Shown piece after piece: positions 22,419-32,352 of a stretch of 64,000 bases of DNA (the stretch's first letter is position 1; the number at the start of each line of letters is the position of its first letter). The position numbers and the translations under genes were made by a program. The notes under the pieces are model-generated. The model saw only the letters and a list, made by a program, of their open reading frames with translations. It was not told the origin of the DNA and did no database searches. The DNA is from Fragilaria crotonensis (lineage: Eukaryota; Bacillariophyta; Fragilariophyceae; Fragilariales; Fragilariaceae): the NCBI GenBank assembly GCA_022925895.1, contig JAKSYS010000118.1:1-64000 (forward strand), read 5' to 3'.

Positions 22419-23636
22419 CAGGGCTGTTAAAAATAGGCGCTCAGCCGGGTTCCCGCCTATATTACCTATATTAAGGTTTGCCAACGCGCCTACTTGAACG
22501 TATGGACGGACAGACCGGATGATCGGTTTTTGTGCATGTTGTAGCAATATCATCAAGTCCATGTAGTGCAACGTCGAAACATGCTTTGTATTCAATCCAG
22601 CATCAAATGTCTCCTCAACGTTGTTCTGCTTACGTAAAGGGCAAGCAATGATGCCCGATATGGCCTTAAGATTGCAAATCGTCATGCTTCAACGCGGTTG
22701 GTGATCGGACTTCAGTGTCGCTTCTGCATTGCATTCGGTCGAGGAGAAGGTGGATCCAAACGCAAGCCCGCAACCACAGTTCAAGGATGGAGTGCTCCAT
22801 TCCGATATGATAATATCGAGAAACACCTTCGTGTACAGCATCCATCTCAGTGGGACGTACAATGGTCAAATGTTCATGAATTTCTCTGTGGATTGGCGAC
22901 CTGGGCTGCCACATTGATGAATGAAAGCTCGGAAAACGAGCAGAAGGGTATGTTACCGCTTGCAACTGAATCGATGAGATCACTGTATACCGTGATCATA
23001 ACAATCCATGTGCAGATCCCATTCCTCCAGTGCTCCCACACGAGCTTGTCAAACTCTCTGCCGCTAACTTTATTCGCAAGATTCGTCAGCATGCCTTCCG
23101 ATTGGAGCACCGTTACACCGCAGCACAGATTGACATCATCACCGACGAGCACAAAATTCTACTCTATGCCTACCAATCAGAATCTGTCTTGAAGGACGGG
23201 ATTGATTCTCTGTCTAGCCGATCATGCTTCAAGGAGGATGGTTGAGTTTACTTGGCTGTCGGTTGCCAAACTTGATGGAGTATTGTGGTGTTGTAGCGAC
23301 CCTATTCCTGGAACAAGTACGGTAGAGTCTGACTTCTTCTCCACCATCCTACGTTGGGAGAAGGATTGCTTCCGTAAGGGGTTGTCGGATTTTGGATTAG
23401 AAGGAGTGCTGCAAGCAAAGCAGTTTCTCTTTATTGAACAATTTGAGCCGTGATTAGATGTTAGTGACACCATTCCGACCTTTAGAATGCACCTTCCAGT
23501 AACTCCCTTTCAACGATCGTACGAGTAACAAGTACAATCCATACGTGCCTATATTAAGCCTACCGTTATCCTGATCAAGCGCCTATATTAAGCTAATATA
23601 GGTAATATAGGCGCCCGCCTATTTTTAACAGCCCTG
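22419..23636 (+). mobile_element. hAT-like DNA transposon, degenerate, 1218 bp
   Basis: The terminal inverted repeats start CAGGGCTGTTAAAAATAGG at both ends (22419, and inverted ending 23636), followed by a second shared block CCTATATTACCTATATTA. A perfect 8-bp duplication CTCATACC flanks it (22411-22418 and 23637-23644). Plus-strand coding remains include a C-x2-C...H-x4-H BED-like zinc finger (LQCRFC...HLRVQH, from about 22700) and a C-terminal segment with GTSTVESDF and SDFGLEGVLQAKQ near 23310-23430 that is typical of hAT-family proteins. The coding region is split between frames and much too short for a full transposase (usually over 500 residues), so it is an internally deleted, non-autonomous copy. 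Confidence 0.88.
22698..23453 (+). pseudogene. hAT transposase remnant (BED-like finger and C-terminal piece)
   Basis: Frames 22698-23192 and 23202-23453 plus a middle piece at 23030-23245. The first carries CRFC and HLRVQH; the middle carries LSAANFIRKIRQHAFRLEHRYTA; the last carries VESDFFSTILRWEKDCFRKG. Frame changes between the pieces and loss of the central catalytic region show it is not a working transposase. Confidence 0.75.
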
Positions 23637-23644
23637 CTCATACC

Positions 23645-24035
23645 TCATACCTCATACCTCGTGCCATCTTGTAAACTTCATTCAACAATCTAGAGGACAG
23701 TACTAGTACTCCGGTACAGTAAATTGAGTTATCCTTAGTCTTAGCATGCCAAGGTCAATTAGGTGGTCGACGTACGACATGGTACAGTACGCAAGGTACA
23801 ACCATTTTTGGAAATGAACCCAATCTGTCATCTGACACCTCTGACTCTGACACATATGCATACAGTATACAGTACACAGTACACTTCCATAAACAAATCG
23901 TACGACAAAGTATGCATACGAGTACTCGTAGTGCCACGGTCATACTCAGAAACTCCGAGCAACGAGCTGGAAGTCGTGAATCCATGCGTGGCGGAAGCGT
24001 TCAATATACATGTTAACTCGACGATCACATCTACC
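23645..24035. other. Upstream region of psbQ
   Basis: 391 bases between the hAT transposon's right target duplication and the psbQ start. Starts in the CTCATAC tract and contains GTAC and CATACAGTATACAGTACACAG words near 23860. The psbQ frame is open upstream of the chosen ATG, but the sequence there lacks a signal peptide. Confidence 0.45.
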
Positions 24036-24655
24036 ATGAAGGTCGCCCTTTTTCTTCCTCTCCTCTTGGGTACGGGATGCGCATTTAGCCCCCTCCAGCA
24101 GAAAGTTCGTCCTGAAACTCACTTGAAAACATCGTCGCGTCGAGAATGGGTTCAGACTGCGCTGGTTGGTATCGTGGCCTTCCCTGCCGCACAGCAGGCA
24201 TCTGCTGCACCACGTGAAGTATGGTTGACGGAACCGACTGAGGAATTCAAGGCTAATGAAGCCAAGGCCATGGATTTTAAGCGGTCTCAACTCGCGATTA
24301 AGGCTGACTTCAACAAGGTGCTTGAAAGATTCACAACCGACAGTAAAACTGAAGAACAACTGGTTGCTGATTTGGCCGACTTGCGTCTGCTTGTCAAGAA
24401 GACTGGAGGATTACCCCTTGGTGTAAAGAAGGACGAATTGGTGAAAATAATCCGTCGCAAGAAAGCTAGTGGCTTTGGCCTGTCCCAGTGGAATATGCGT
24501 GAGTCTTCGCTGTGTGACAACTGCAGGTTGGGATACTCGTTCGCGTTCTTGATACTAACGATCTTCCGTTTCCTAACAGCTACCAGTCCCTTACTTCTGA
24601 GATTGCGTACCAGCAAAGTCCTAATCACGAAAAGGATGAGTTCAGTCCTATCTAG
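24036..24655 (+). CDS. psbQ: PsbQ-type photosystem II oxygen-evolving protein, with one frame break
   Basis: Extrinsic lumenal subunit of photosystem II (PsbQ' type), which stabilises the oxygen-evolving complex. The ATG at 24036 starts a signal peptide ending GCAF-SP (diatom plastid motif). Then comes SRREWVQTALVGIVAFPAAQQASA, a twin-Arg thylakoid lumen signal with AxA cleavage, and the mature chain APREVWLTEPTEEFKANEAKAMDF. The helical core includes EEQLVADLADLRLLVKKTGGLPLGVKKDELVKIIRRKKASGF. An 81-bp intron (24499-24579, GTGAGT...AACAG) follows. The C-terminus (WPVPVEYAYQSLTSEIAYQQSP, stop 24655) fits the family but lies in another frame: one T appears missing in the TTT run at 24474-24476. 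With that base the length would be about 179 residues, as expected. I infer a sequencing error or a very recent mutation. Confidence 0.88.
24499..24579 (+). other. Intron of psbQ
   Basis: 81 bp, GTGAGT donor and CTAACAG acceptor. It splits the Ala codon of EYA-YQSL. Confidence 0.85.
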
Positions 24656-24762
24656 ACATTTGCTCCATGGACCAAACAGATGTCCACTATGCTACCGAGG
24701 GTGCCCTACTTCCATAACGTTAGAAATATTTCTAGTCCACGACAAACCCACGTTTTCTTGTC

Positions 24763-25570
24763 CTACTCCTCTTCTACTACAACTCGTTTCCACAGCGCCA
24801 ATCCTCCACCTCCTCCACGTGCTGTTGCGATCGTATCATCTGCTGCAATCCAGTTGAAAAAGGCCTTGCGATCACGTTTGGCATTGACAACGTTAGAGTC
24901 GCTCCCCAGACCGCTCGACGCCCCAATTTGCGCCGCCTGCCCCTGTCCCAAGCTAATCTTAAAGCCAAGCACACTAATGGTATCAAAATCAAATTCAAGT
25001 TTTCGACTTTTGAGATTGAAATCAAAGTCACCGAAGAACTGAATGACAGGAAAGTCTCCAATGTATATGCCGTTTGAAATTGCAAAAGCGTTTGTATCAA
25101 ACGACTGGACGGCCTTGATAGGAAAGTAATTAATTCTTGCTCCAAGTCGCTCTTGAGATTTTTCTGTTCCGGTAGCTTGGAACGCACACAGCACAAAGAG
25201 ACGCATAAGTTCCAACGTCAGAGCACATCGTTGTTACGGTACTACACAATTGGTACGTACTAAATACAAGACGCCAAGACCCGTTCAAGTTATCAAGAAC
25301 ACCTTGTGCGGCATCTGCTTCAGCCCTGCACTTTTCTCGCATGAGCTTTTCCAGATTGGACAACGCCTCAAAGACTTGGTCCGGATCCTCGTCCTTGGTC
25401 ATGGCAGCCCTAGTCAAGATGGCATTGCACGAGTCAATACTCGATTGGTACTCGGCAAACAGCTGTTGTGACCTATTGCTCCTGAGATAACCTTGTGGTT
25501 GATGGGCGGGGGCAAAGGATTTTACCGTGGTGGCCGCCAGCAGCACGATCAATCCGACACTTTGTATCAT
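24763..25570 (-). CDS. Plastid lipid-associated (PAP/fibrillin) protein, two exons
   Basis: Exons 25570-25261 and 25175-24763 across an 85-bp intron (GTACGT donor, CCAAG acceptor, phase 1) give about 240 residues. The N-terminus MIQSVGLIVLLAATTVKSFAPAHQ is a signal peptide with the SFAP plastid-entry motif, so the Met at 25570 is preferred over 25657. PAP/fibrillin hallmarks: LNGSWRLVFTTGT (created by the splice), ARINYFPIKAVQSFDT, and an Ile/Phe-rich strand region ending LALWKRV. Fibrillins are lipocalin-like proteins that bind lipids at thylakoids and plastoglobules. It is convergent with psbQ, with about 107 bp between stop codons. Three TGACTCA words lie about 200 bp upstream of the start. 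Confidence 0.9.
25176..25260 (-). other. Intron of PAP/fibrillin gene
   Basis: 85 bp, GTACGT donor and TTCCAAG acceptor. Splicing yields the conserved LVFTTGTEKSQ. Confidence 0.8.
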
Positions 25571-26069
25571 TGTGGACGAACGTTGGCTTGGTTTGCATTT
25601 TATCTCTCGAAAGTTAGGAGCACGTATGGGGAGAAAAGTGGAAAAGATCGTAATCAATTTTCAGCACCCGGATGCTCGTGGGGTCCATATTTGTTGTTGG
25701 ATCTTGGACGGACTACAATACGCTAGTACAAGTTACAAGTACCAGTACTTGCAACTGGCGTCTTCCCTCATGGCTCATGACTCATGACTCATGACTCATG
25801 TCATGAATCATGAAAGTCCTGGATTTTTTTATGCATATGCGCATATGCATACTGTAGCATGTTGGCATACCTGGTACCTGGTACCATCGCGTACTCGGAC
25901 TATGTACAACGTAGCTACGACATACTCGAATACCCATACTTAGAGGTATGTGTATATCATACGTATATTCATAGTGGCGACATGAATCTTGCATTGTACA
26001 TCTACCTGGTACTCGGATTACGACAGTACTGGAGAGTACGTGGTACTCGGATGTCTACATATATATACT
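25571..26069. other. Upstream region of PAP/fibrillin gene
   Basis: Contains a TCATGACTCATGACTCATGACTC-type tandem near 25772-25800 with three TGACTCA (bZIP-type) words, and many self-complementary words (GCATATGCGCATATGC near 25831, GGTACCTGGTACC near 25872). No gene. Confidence 0.5.
25772..25803. promoter_or_regulatory. Cluster of three TGACTCA words
   Basis: Three copies of the AP-1/Gcn4-type heptamer TGACTCA spaced 8 bp apart, about 200-230 bp upstream of the PAP/fibrillin start codon. bZIP factors bind such sites in many eukaryotes; a role here is inference. Confidence 0.35.
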
Positions 26070-27204
26070 ACTAGTGGGTACCTCCCAATTGGTCGGACTT
26101 TTGGAATACGTGTACGGTATGGGTTGTGCACGGTTGTGTGTACTGTTTGTACAGTTCAGTACTATACGCAAGTAGTGCAGTACCCCAGAGTGGTCATACT
26201 CCGTAACAGACGCACGCACTGACGCAACTACGTATATGCAAATCTTACCGACATCGCTTACGGAGTACTCCAGTATGCATGTATGACATATATCATACCT
26301 GAGTATAGAGACAGTATTCATTTGATCAGTACTCAGCCTGTACGAGACGATACACGCACAATTAATTTATAATATAGCAGGACGTCCTACTATATTATAA
26401 ATTAATTGCGCGTCGTCTGTTACGGAGTATGACCACCTGGGGTACTGGATCAAATGAATACTGTCTGAATTTTTTCACTTCGCCAGGGTTGAGTACTGAA
26501 AGTAAACAGTAACAGTAAAAGTAGTACGGAGTACGACCAGGTTGGGGGTACTGTACGTCCAGTTTCCTGTAGTAGACACTCCGATCAAATGTGAGGTACC
26601 CACTAGTCCTACTATATTATAAATTAATTGTGTGCGTGTGTGCGTGCGTGCGTCCGTCTGTTACGGAGTATGACCACTCTGGGGTACTGGATGAAATGAA
26701 TACTGTCTGAATTTTTTCACTTCGCCAGGGTTGAGTACTGAAAGTAAACAGTAACAGTAAAAGTAGTGGTACGGAGTACGACCAGGTTGGGGGTACTGTA
26801 CGTCCAGTTTCCTGTAGTAGACACTCCGATCAAATGTGAGGTACCCACTAGTCCTACTATATTATAAATTAATTGTGTGCGTGTGTGCGTGCGTGCGTCC
26901 GTCTGTTACGGAGTATGACCACTCTGGGGTACTGGATCAAATGAATACTGTCTCATACTCGGAGTATGATATATGTCATACATGCATACTGGAGTACTCC
27001 GTAAGCGATGTCGGTAAGATTTGCATATACGTAGTTGCGTCAGTGCGTGCGTCTGTTACGGAGTATGATATGACCACTCTGGGGTACTGCACTACTTGCG
27101 TATAGTACTGAACTGTACAAACAGTACACACAACCGTGCACAACCCATACCGTACACGTATTCCAAAAGTCCGACCAATTGGGAGTTGGGAGGTACCCAC
27201 TAGT
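26070..27204. mobile_element. Foldback-type element with long inverted arms and internal tandem repeats
   Basis: The left arm (26070-26327) begins ACTAGTGGGTACCTCCC and is repeated inverted, nearly perfectly, as the right arm (26935-27204). The 0.6-kb centre has two direct units of about 242 bp (from about 26415 and 26656) and a near-perfect palindrome at about 26354-26412 built on CAATTAATTTATAATATAG and its complement. The end word GGTACCCACTAGT recurs at the end of each internal unit (26604, 26844) as well as at the right end (27192). No coding sequence is convincing; frames in the arms mirror each other. Long arms, tandem interior and no enzyme fit a foldback (FB-like) or MITE-derived structure. 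Confidence 0.75.
26354..26412. repeat. Large hairpin palindrome inside foldback element
   Basis: Arms of about 27 bp, AT-rich with one or two mismatches, centred on AGGACGTCCT near 26379-26388. Confidence 0.8.
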
Positions 27205-27475
27205 ACTAGTATATATCATGTGATGTTGTTGCATCGAACCTCCCCATCAATTATAAGAGATACAGTTTGATTGCCTGCCACACAAAAAATACGAAGTGGT
27301 TTTGAACGTTGATCCTCAAGTCGTTCCGCGGTCAAAAGCTCTCCTACTTCACGCGTTTCCTTGTCAGGTTCTTTTAAACGCGTTAAACCCCAAGCAACTC
27401 GCCGTGTGTTGCTAGAACCTTGAACCTAACTGCCAAGCTTCACAGATTATCTGTTACTTCAAACAACAGCTGATA

Positions 27476-28818
27476 ATGAAGTTCCATACCTTGGCTCTCC
27501 TCCCTCTCATTGCCTGCGTCGATGTCGCACGTGGTCAGGGAACGATCACTTGGTCGGTCCTTGACGTTGCACTTCCAAAACCAATCTCGGACATGACAGC
27601 AACTGCTGGCCCTGATGGTTTGATCTACATTGCAGGTGGTTGCGACGCCAAAAATGGCAATGTCTACAACACCGCTACAACCTACTTCGACTGCCTTTCG
27701 TCAACGGATGACTTCCATTCCTTCAATCCTGAAACCAAAGAGTTCGTTACGCTCGAACCCCTTCCTCGTCCGCGTTACCGCCATGCGGCAGCTGTGAGCA
27801 ACAACCATCTCTGGCTCATCGGTGGTCGAACCATGCAAACGGATGCGATTATGGAAATTGACGTGAGTAACAGATGATTGGATTGTGCTGTGACCTACAG
27901 CTGCTGTGGCAGTGGTGACTTGTAGTTGGCTCCGGCTCCCGGTTACGTTCGTTCCTCGAGTATGAAGTATGATTCTGTACATCTCACACCTGATTTCTTG
28001 TATTGTTCGTGCTGTTGCGTCCTTACATTCAGATCTATAACTTTGAATCCAAGGCTTGGTCTACTCCCGGCAATCATTCGGAAGACACATCCGACAACGC
28101 AGCCTTTGGCGACGATGATTATGTCTTTGTTGTCGGCGGTTATAACACCAGTTACACCGCTCGTTCCAGCGTCTGGCGCATTACCTCGGCTTCGGTCGAC
28201 TCGGTTGAGATTGAGGAAGTTGCCCCGCTCCAGGTGGCCCGCGGCGACATCCGTGCCGTCACCAACGACAAGGGTGAGGCCTTTGTCGTGAGTGGCTTTA
28301 CGGACCAGAACAATTTCTGCGCACCGTTGCCGGTTGTGGAGAAGTACGAGATTGCCACTGATACTTGGACCTTTTTGGAAGACGTGAAATCACCAGGTGG
28401 CGACAAGGCACTCGTTGAATTGGATGGTAATGTGTTTACCATTGGTGGCGAAGACCAGGTCGATCCCACGTGCTCTCCAACCATCGACCCTCCGGACCCA
28501 GGTGAAGCGACCGTCGCCCTTGACGACGTTGAAATGCTGGAGGAGAGTGGTTCTTGGACGACTGTGGCGAGTATTCCTCACGCTCGTTTCCGATTCGATG
28601 CCGAGGCGGTGGGCAGCCAGGTCTTTGTATTTGGTGGACAGAATGCCTACAACAACACCTGCCAGTGTTACTCTGCGTCCGACGAAATTCTTGTTTCAAC
28701 CAAGGGGTCTGCGCCAAGCTCTGCTCCAGGCGGGGCGCCGACGACGAGTAGTGCCCAGTACAACAGTGTCATTGCCGCATTCATGTGCGTTGCAATTGGT
28801 GTGGCTGGTCTCGCTTAA
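27476..28818 (+). CDS. Secreted kelch-repeat protein, probably GPI-anchored
   Basis: Exons 27476-27862 and 28033-28818 across a 170-bp intron (GTGAGT donor, ATTCAG acceptor, phase 0) give about 390 residues. N-terminal signal peptide MKFHTLALLPLIACVDVARG. Six kelch-like blade cores are visible: LIYIAGGCD, LWLIGGRT, YVFVVGGYN, AFVVSGFTD, VFTIGGEDQ and VFVFGGQN, as expected for a beta-propeller. A Ser/Pro/Gly linker (SAPSSAPGGAPTTSS) leads to a hydrophobic end (SVIAAFMCVAIGVAGLA) with no cytosolic tail, the form of a GPI-anchor signal. Several Cys pairs fit an extracellular protein. Partner or ligand unknown; a cell-surface role is inference. A broken copy lies at 36430-37437. Confidence 0.85.
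27863..28032 (+). other. Intron of kelch gene
   Basis: 170 bp between MEID and IYNFESK. This intron and the flanking codons are missing from the broken copy. Confidence 0.85.
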
Positions 28819-29089
28819 GATTGATGGGTGCTCCGAGTTTCTCACTTAGAGATCTAAACTGATACTAACGAGTCCATCGAGGCGAACGGAACCTGATACT
28901 TACAGTTTGTTGGGACGCTGCCATTAGACACGCCTACCTGTTGAGAATCTGCGAGACATTTTTTAGCCTACTGGTAGTCTCACTGCCCCAGCGCTTGCTT
29001 CAGTGCTCAATCGTCTTTCTGTTCCGAAAAGTGAGAATCAATCGCCGCTCGAGTGCTCGTGTAATGAAGGTCGAGTCGACCTCTTTGAT

Positions 29090-29345
29090 GTCATGTCAGG
29101 CATGCTGATGTATACAAATCATCAAGCGCGCTAAACGAGGTTGATGCTACGAGAGTTCGTGGGAGCAAAGCGAACTTGTTCTTAACATTATGCATGATTC
29201 GGCGGATTCTATCGTAAGAAAGCACAGTATTCGTCGTCGAAGAGTTTGCCAGTCCCATCAATGTAGTAGTGCCGCAGACTGCTATATGCGTTTGCACACA
29301 CAAAAACGTATTCTGTCTATGGTATCAGTGCGATTCCTGCGAAGC
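29090..29345 (-). pseudogene. Glycosyltransferase tail fragment, copy A
   Basis: On the minus strand the DNA encodes AYSSLRHYYIDGTGKLFDDEY, matching the tail of the glycosyltransferase at 37813-39240 (SSLRHYYVDGTGKLYDEHY). Only the 3' end is present, with at least one stop; the 5' part is replaced by the methyltransferase-like gene next door. Confidence 0.65.
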
Positions 29346-29433
29346 ACTATAATCCACCACCTTATTGTAGAAAGCTCCCTGCCCACATGTGGAATGATGA
29401 AAGTCATTTCATGGCGGCCTGGTGCTTGACCTT

Positions 29434-30238
29434 TCATGTGGACAACCGCACAAATGTGTTTTCTTGGCCCTGATGCTTGGAATCCACGAGCTTCCATCCC
29501 TTTTCTTTCAGACCGAGGAGCACAGCATCGTGTCTTGCCTTGTTGCGAAGATATCGGAAATGCCACTCAATCAGCAATTGATCGAAGGGAAAAAGTCCCG
29601 TCGAATCCAATCCTCAAGAACTTCGTATTCCGAACCTTCCACGTCCATCTTCAGAATGTCCAGGTGTTTGCGTCCACATCTTTCCATCCAGTTTTCGAGC
29701 GTGTTGACAGGGACACTAATGGTACCGCCCATGCCAGAATATTTCCCGACACGCATACTCACTTGGTCCCGCCTTGCTGCATTTGGTTTAGTGAACGTGA
29801 GGTTTCCCTTGAACGTGGCCAACCCTTCGGGAGTAAGATGAAATAGGCCATCAACTTTGAGTTGATCACGCTTGGAAACGTATTCCAATGATTTGGGTGT
29901 CGGATCGAATCCCCAGACGTTCAGTTTGTGTTTTTCCATAATGCCTTCGTCCCATGATGTATCTTCCTCCAATCCAATGCTATAGACGATTGATTTTGGC
30001 GTTAACTTTGATGAGTCATAGTCCAACCACCATATCCCGTGCCAACAAGATTCAGCTCGAGCGGGGGTTGATTTTTCTCTCCAGATGTCGTTTGCATCTC
30101 ATCCGGAACTGACAGTGACATTATTGTCATTGCCCCAACAACATCCGTTGCCTTGACGGAAAGCATTACCATAACTGTGGCTGCATACAGCATGGCAATG
30201 ACCAAAAATGCCCATCGGGAATACTTCACCATTGTCAT
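29434..30238 (-). CDS. FkbM-type methyltransferase, membrane-anchored, with two frame breaks
   Basis: The ATG at 30238 begins MTMVKYSRWAFLVIAMLYAATVMVMLSV, a signal anchor. Then LELNLVGTGYGGW, SIVYSIGLEEDTSWDEGIMEKHKLNVWGFDPTPKS, LTFTKPNAARRDQVS and, near the end, TLENWMERCGRKHLDILKMDVEGSEYEVLE. The last is the DILKMDVEGxE motif of FkbM/methyltransferase-21 domains, which use S-adenosylmethionine. The remaining C-terminus (FDQLLIEWHFRYLRNKARHD... ending VRLST, stop at 29434-29436) also fits. The three parts lie in different frames: one base seems lost near 30026-30034 and one in the CCC run near 29586-29590. All protein sequence is otherwise well kept, so a sequencing error or very recent decay is likely. 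Substrate unknown. Confidence 0.7.
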
Positions 30239-31905
30239 GATGATGAGATGCAAGGAGGGCTTGGCAGGTCGACCTTGGATGGTTTCCGACCTGAATGGAT
30301 ATTAGTCGAAAGTTGCTCACCGAAAAAGTTCTGTATGGGTGTATGGGTAAAAATGTGTTGTGTGTGTCATAACCAGTACCGTACAGTGGTCTGATGATTA
30401 CGCTTACTGATTCGAATCGCAACGGTCACAGATAATGTACATATTACATATACATCGACGTGTGAGTCAAGAAGTACCGGAACCAAATGGTCATAACATA
30501 GGCCGGGGGTGTTTAGTGTTTAATGAAGGCGATCAGACCGGCGCGCCTACGAACTCCTTAATTAGTTCATAGAGCCGCGAAATTTGGCCTTGAAAAAGGA
30601 GCGGGGGTTGGGGTTGGTGGTTTTGATAATTAGGGTTATGGAGTACGACGGTACAGAGTGACAATACAATAGAATCGCGTTAGTAGTTAGTAGTTAGTGC
30701 TAATGTTATTCAGACATAAGTACCAGCCAAAATGACTAACATTGCAGGAGCAACGAGAGCAAATGAAATTGGAGTTGGCTATTGCCAGCATCCATCCCAT
30801 TCTATTGCATTGATAGGATACTAAGATGGAGAAGCATAGATATATTACCACTATTCTGATACTAGCTACCCTAGTAGAGACCAAGTCTAAAAACGAATTG
30901 CGGAAATCAACCATTCTCCCAATGAAACACTGAGAAGTCTGATTCAACTCTACAGTTCCCTGGAAATAGAGTTGCAATTGCTGACTCCACAGAACTCGGT
31001 CAGATTTGGGACACAATCCATTCCTCCTAGAACACTTCATGCATCAACAACAAGCAAATGAGGTAGTGCTGTTGTTGAGTGAATCAATTCCTCATTTCAG
31101 AACCTCATTGGTTCTGTAGTGCATGATCAATTTTTGATGTTCATCACCAATCAGATCGACGTGCACATTTGAAGTTTCGATTCTGGCTGTAAGTGAAACT
31201 TGAAGGCGCACACCTGGCGAAGGAACTCGCAAGGGAGAATTCATTTGGCAGAACAGGAGGAGGAAGATCTCTGTTTAGGAATGGTCAGCTGTCCTCATTT
31301 CTGAGAACACAAAGCTTGCTTGTTTGATGTCAAGCTACGGTAAACATTAGCGCAATATAATTCATCAATGAGTTGCTTCTTCTCCGCAACTTGCAAAGCC
31401 AACCAGGTACGCCTCGTACGTGATGCAAACCTGCAATGCCGTATATGAACCAGTGCAAAGCAACTCATGTTCCAGGGTCAAACAGCGCAATTTATTTGCT
31501 GGTGAATGGACCATGAACCTTGAATACAAATGTCTTTAATGAATGTTGCGACAAGTCTTTCAAAGGCAGCATTCTGCTGCTACAACAAGGTTGTTGAATC
31601 ATGAATACATCAAAACGTGATGACCATTTTTTTGTGAAGGCATCCTGTGCCATGAGGTACACCCACCAGATTCATGCAGGGTTGCTCACCTGAATGTGAT
31701 GCACAAGTTCTGGGCGATGAAGCTTAAAACAGTTTTGTCACCCTGCTTGTACGGTGGCTGACAACCAACGATTGACAATGCAAGGACACATTGTGCCCAT
31801 GACAGCACTGAGTTTCTGTTGACAACTAAGGTGAGCAATGGATATGCATAAACAAAGAAGAATCAATTGTTTACCCCTTTTGTCATTATATATTCCATGA
31901 CAACG

Positions 31906-32352
31906 TCAAATTGATGAGCCACACTTAACTTGCAACAGCGGTCTCTGTTTCTGCGTCAAAGTTTGGAGCCTTGTCGTTACAACAGGAGCAGCACGACCTG
32001 TCATATTCCTAGCCCCGTCAGAAACAAAGGCAAGCATTGAAATAACTTGGAGACCATGGCCCTGTGCATGACTTTGCCTGTATGCCAATTATTGGTTGGA
32101 AGGGCACATCTGTGGAAATTGTAGATCTCGCGTTTTCTTAGGTCAAGACATGATGTGCTTTGGTGTGTTGCACTGTCACCAAGGGCAATGGAGAATGCCC
32201 ACAACAATTTGAGGACTTGCTTCAGCAAGCCGCTGGAGGTTTGCTGCACAAGCAACTCTGGCCATCTTCCTTATGTCGCCAGGGCTGCAAACAATTCTAG
32301 ATCCAAATACTTCAGCATTATGGTGGAGAATGCTTTCTGTCAATCAAAATGA
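31906..32352 (-). pseudogene. Degenerate DNA-transposase fragment
   Basis: Minus-strand frames contain VISMLAFVSDGARNMTGRAA followed by TRLQTLTQK and, in another frame, AHQFDVVMEYIM. A 'SDGA-x-NMTGR ... H-x-x-D' arrangement is typical of the catalytic region of hAT-like transposases. The frames are broken by several stops and shifts, so this is an old copy. Confidence 0.45.

Larger units (their letters stand above)
27329..29345. repeat. Segmental duplication block A (kelch gene and glycosyltransferase tail)
   Basis: Matches block B (36278-37990) from the shared promoter stretch GCGGTCAAAA...CCAAGCAACTCGCC through the kelch gene and its 3' side to the glycosyltransferase tail. Copies have clearly diverged in the non-coding parts. 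Confidence 0.75.

Noticed and set aside
23763-24035. Upstream extension of the psbQ frame
   Set aside because: Lacks a signal peptide and would bury the real one. The ATG at 24036 gives the expected targeting sequence.
26400-26900. Possible CRISPR-like array
   Set aside because: Only two long units of about 242 bp with no regular spacers, and the host is eukaryotic.
26055-27234. Several 60-90 codon frames
   Set aside because: Mirror images produced by the inverted arms of the foldback element; Tyr/Val/Cys-rich low-complexity products.
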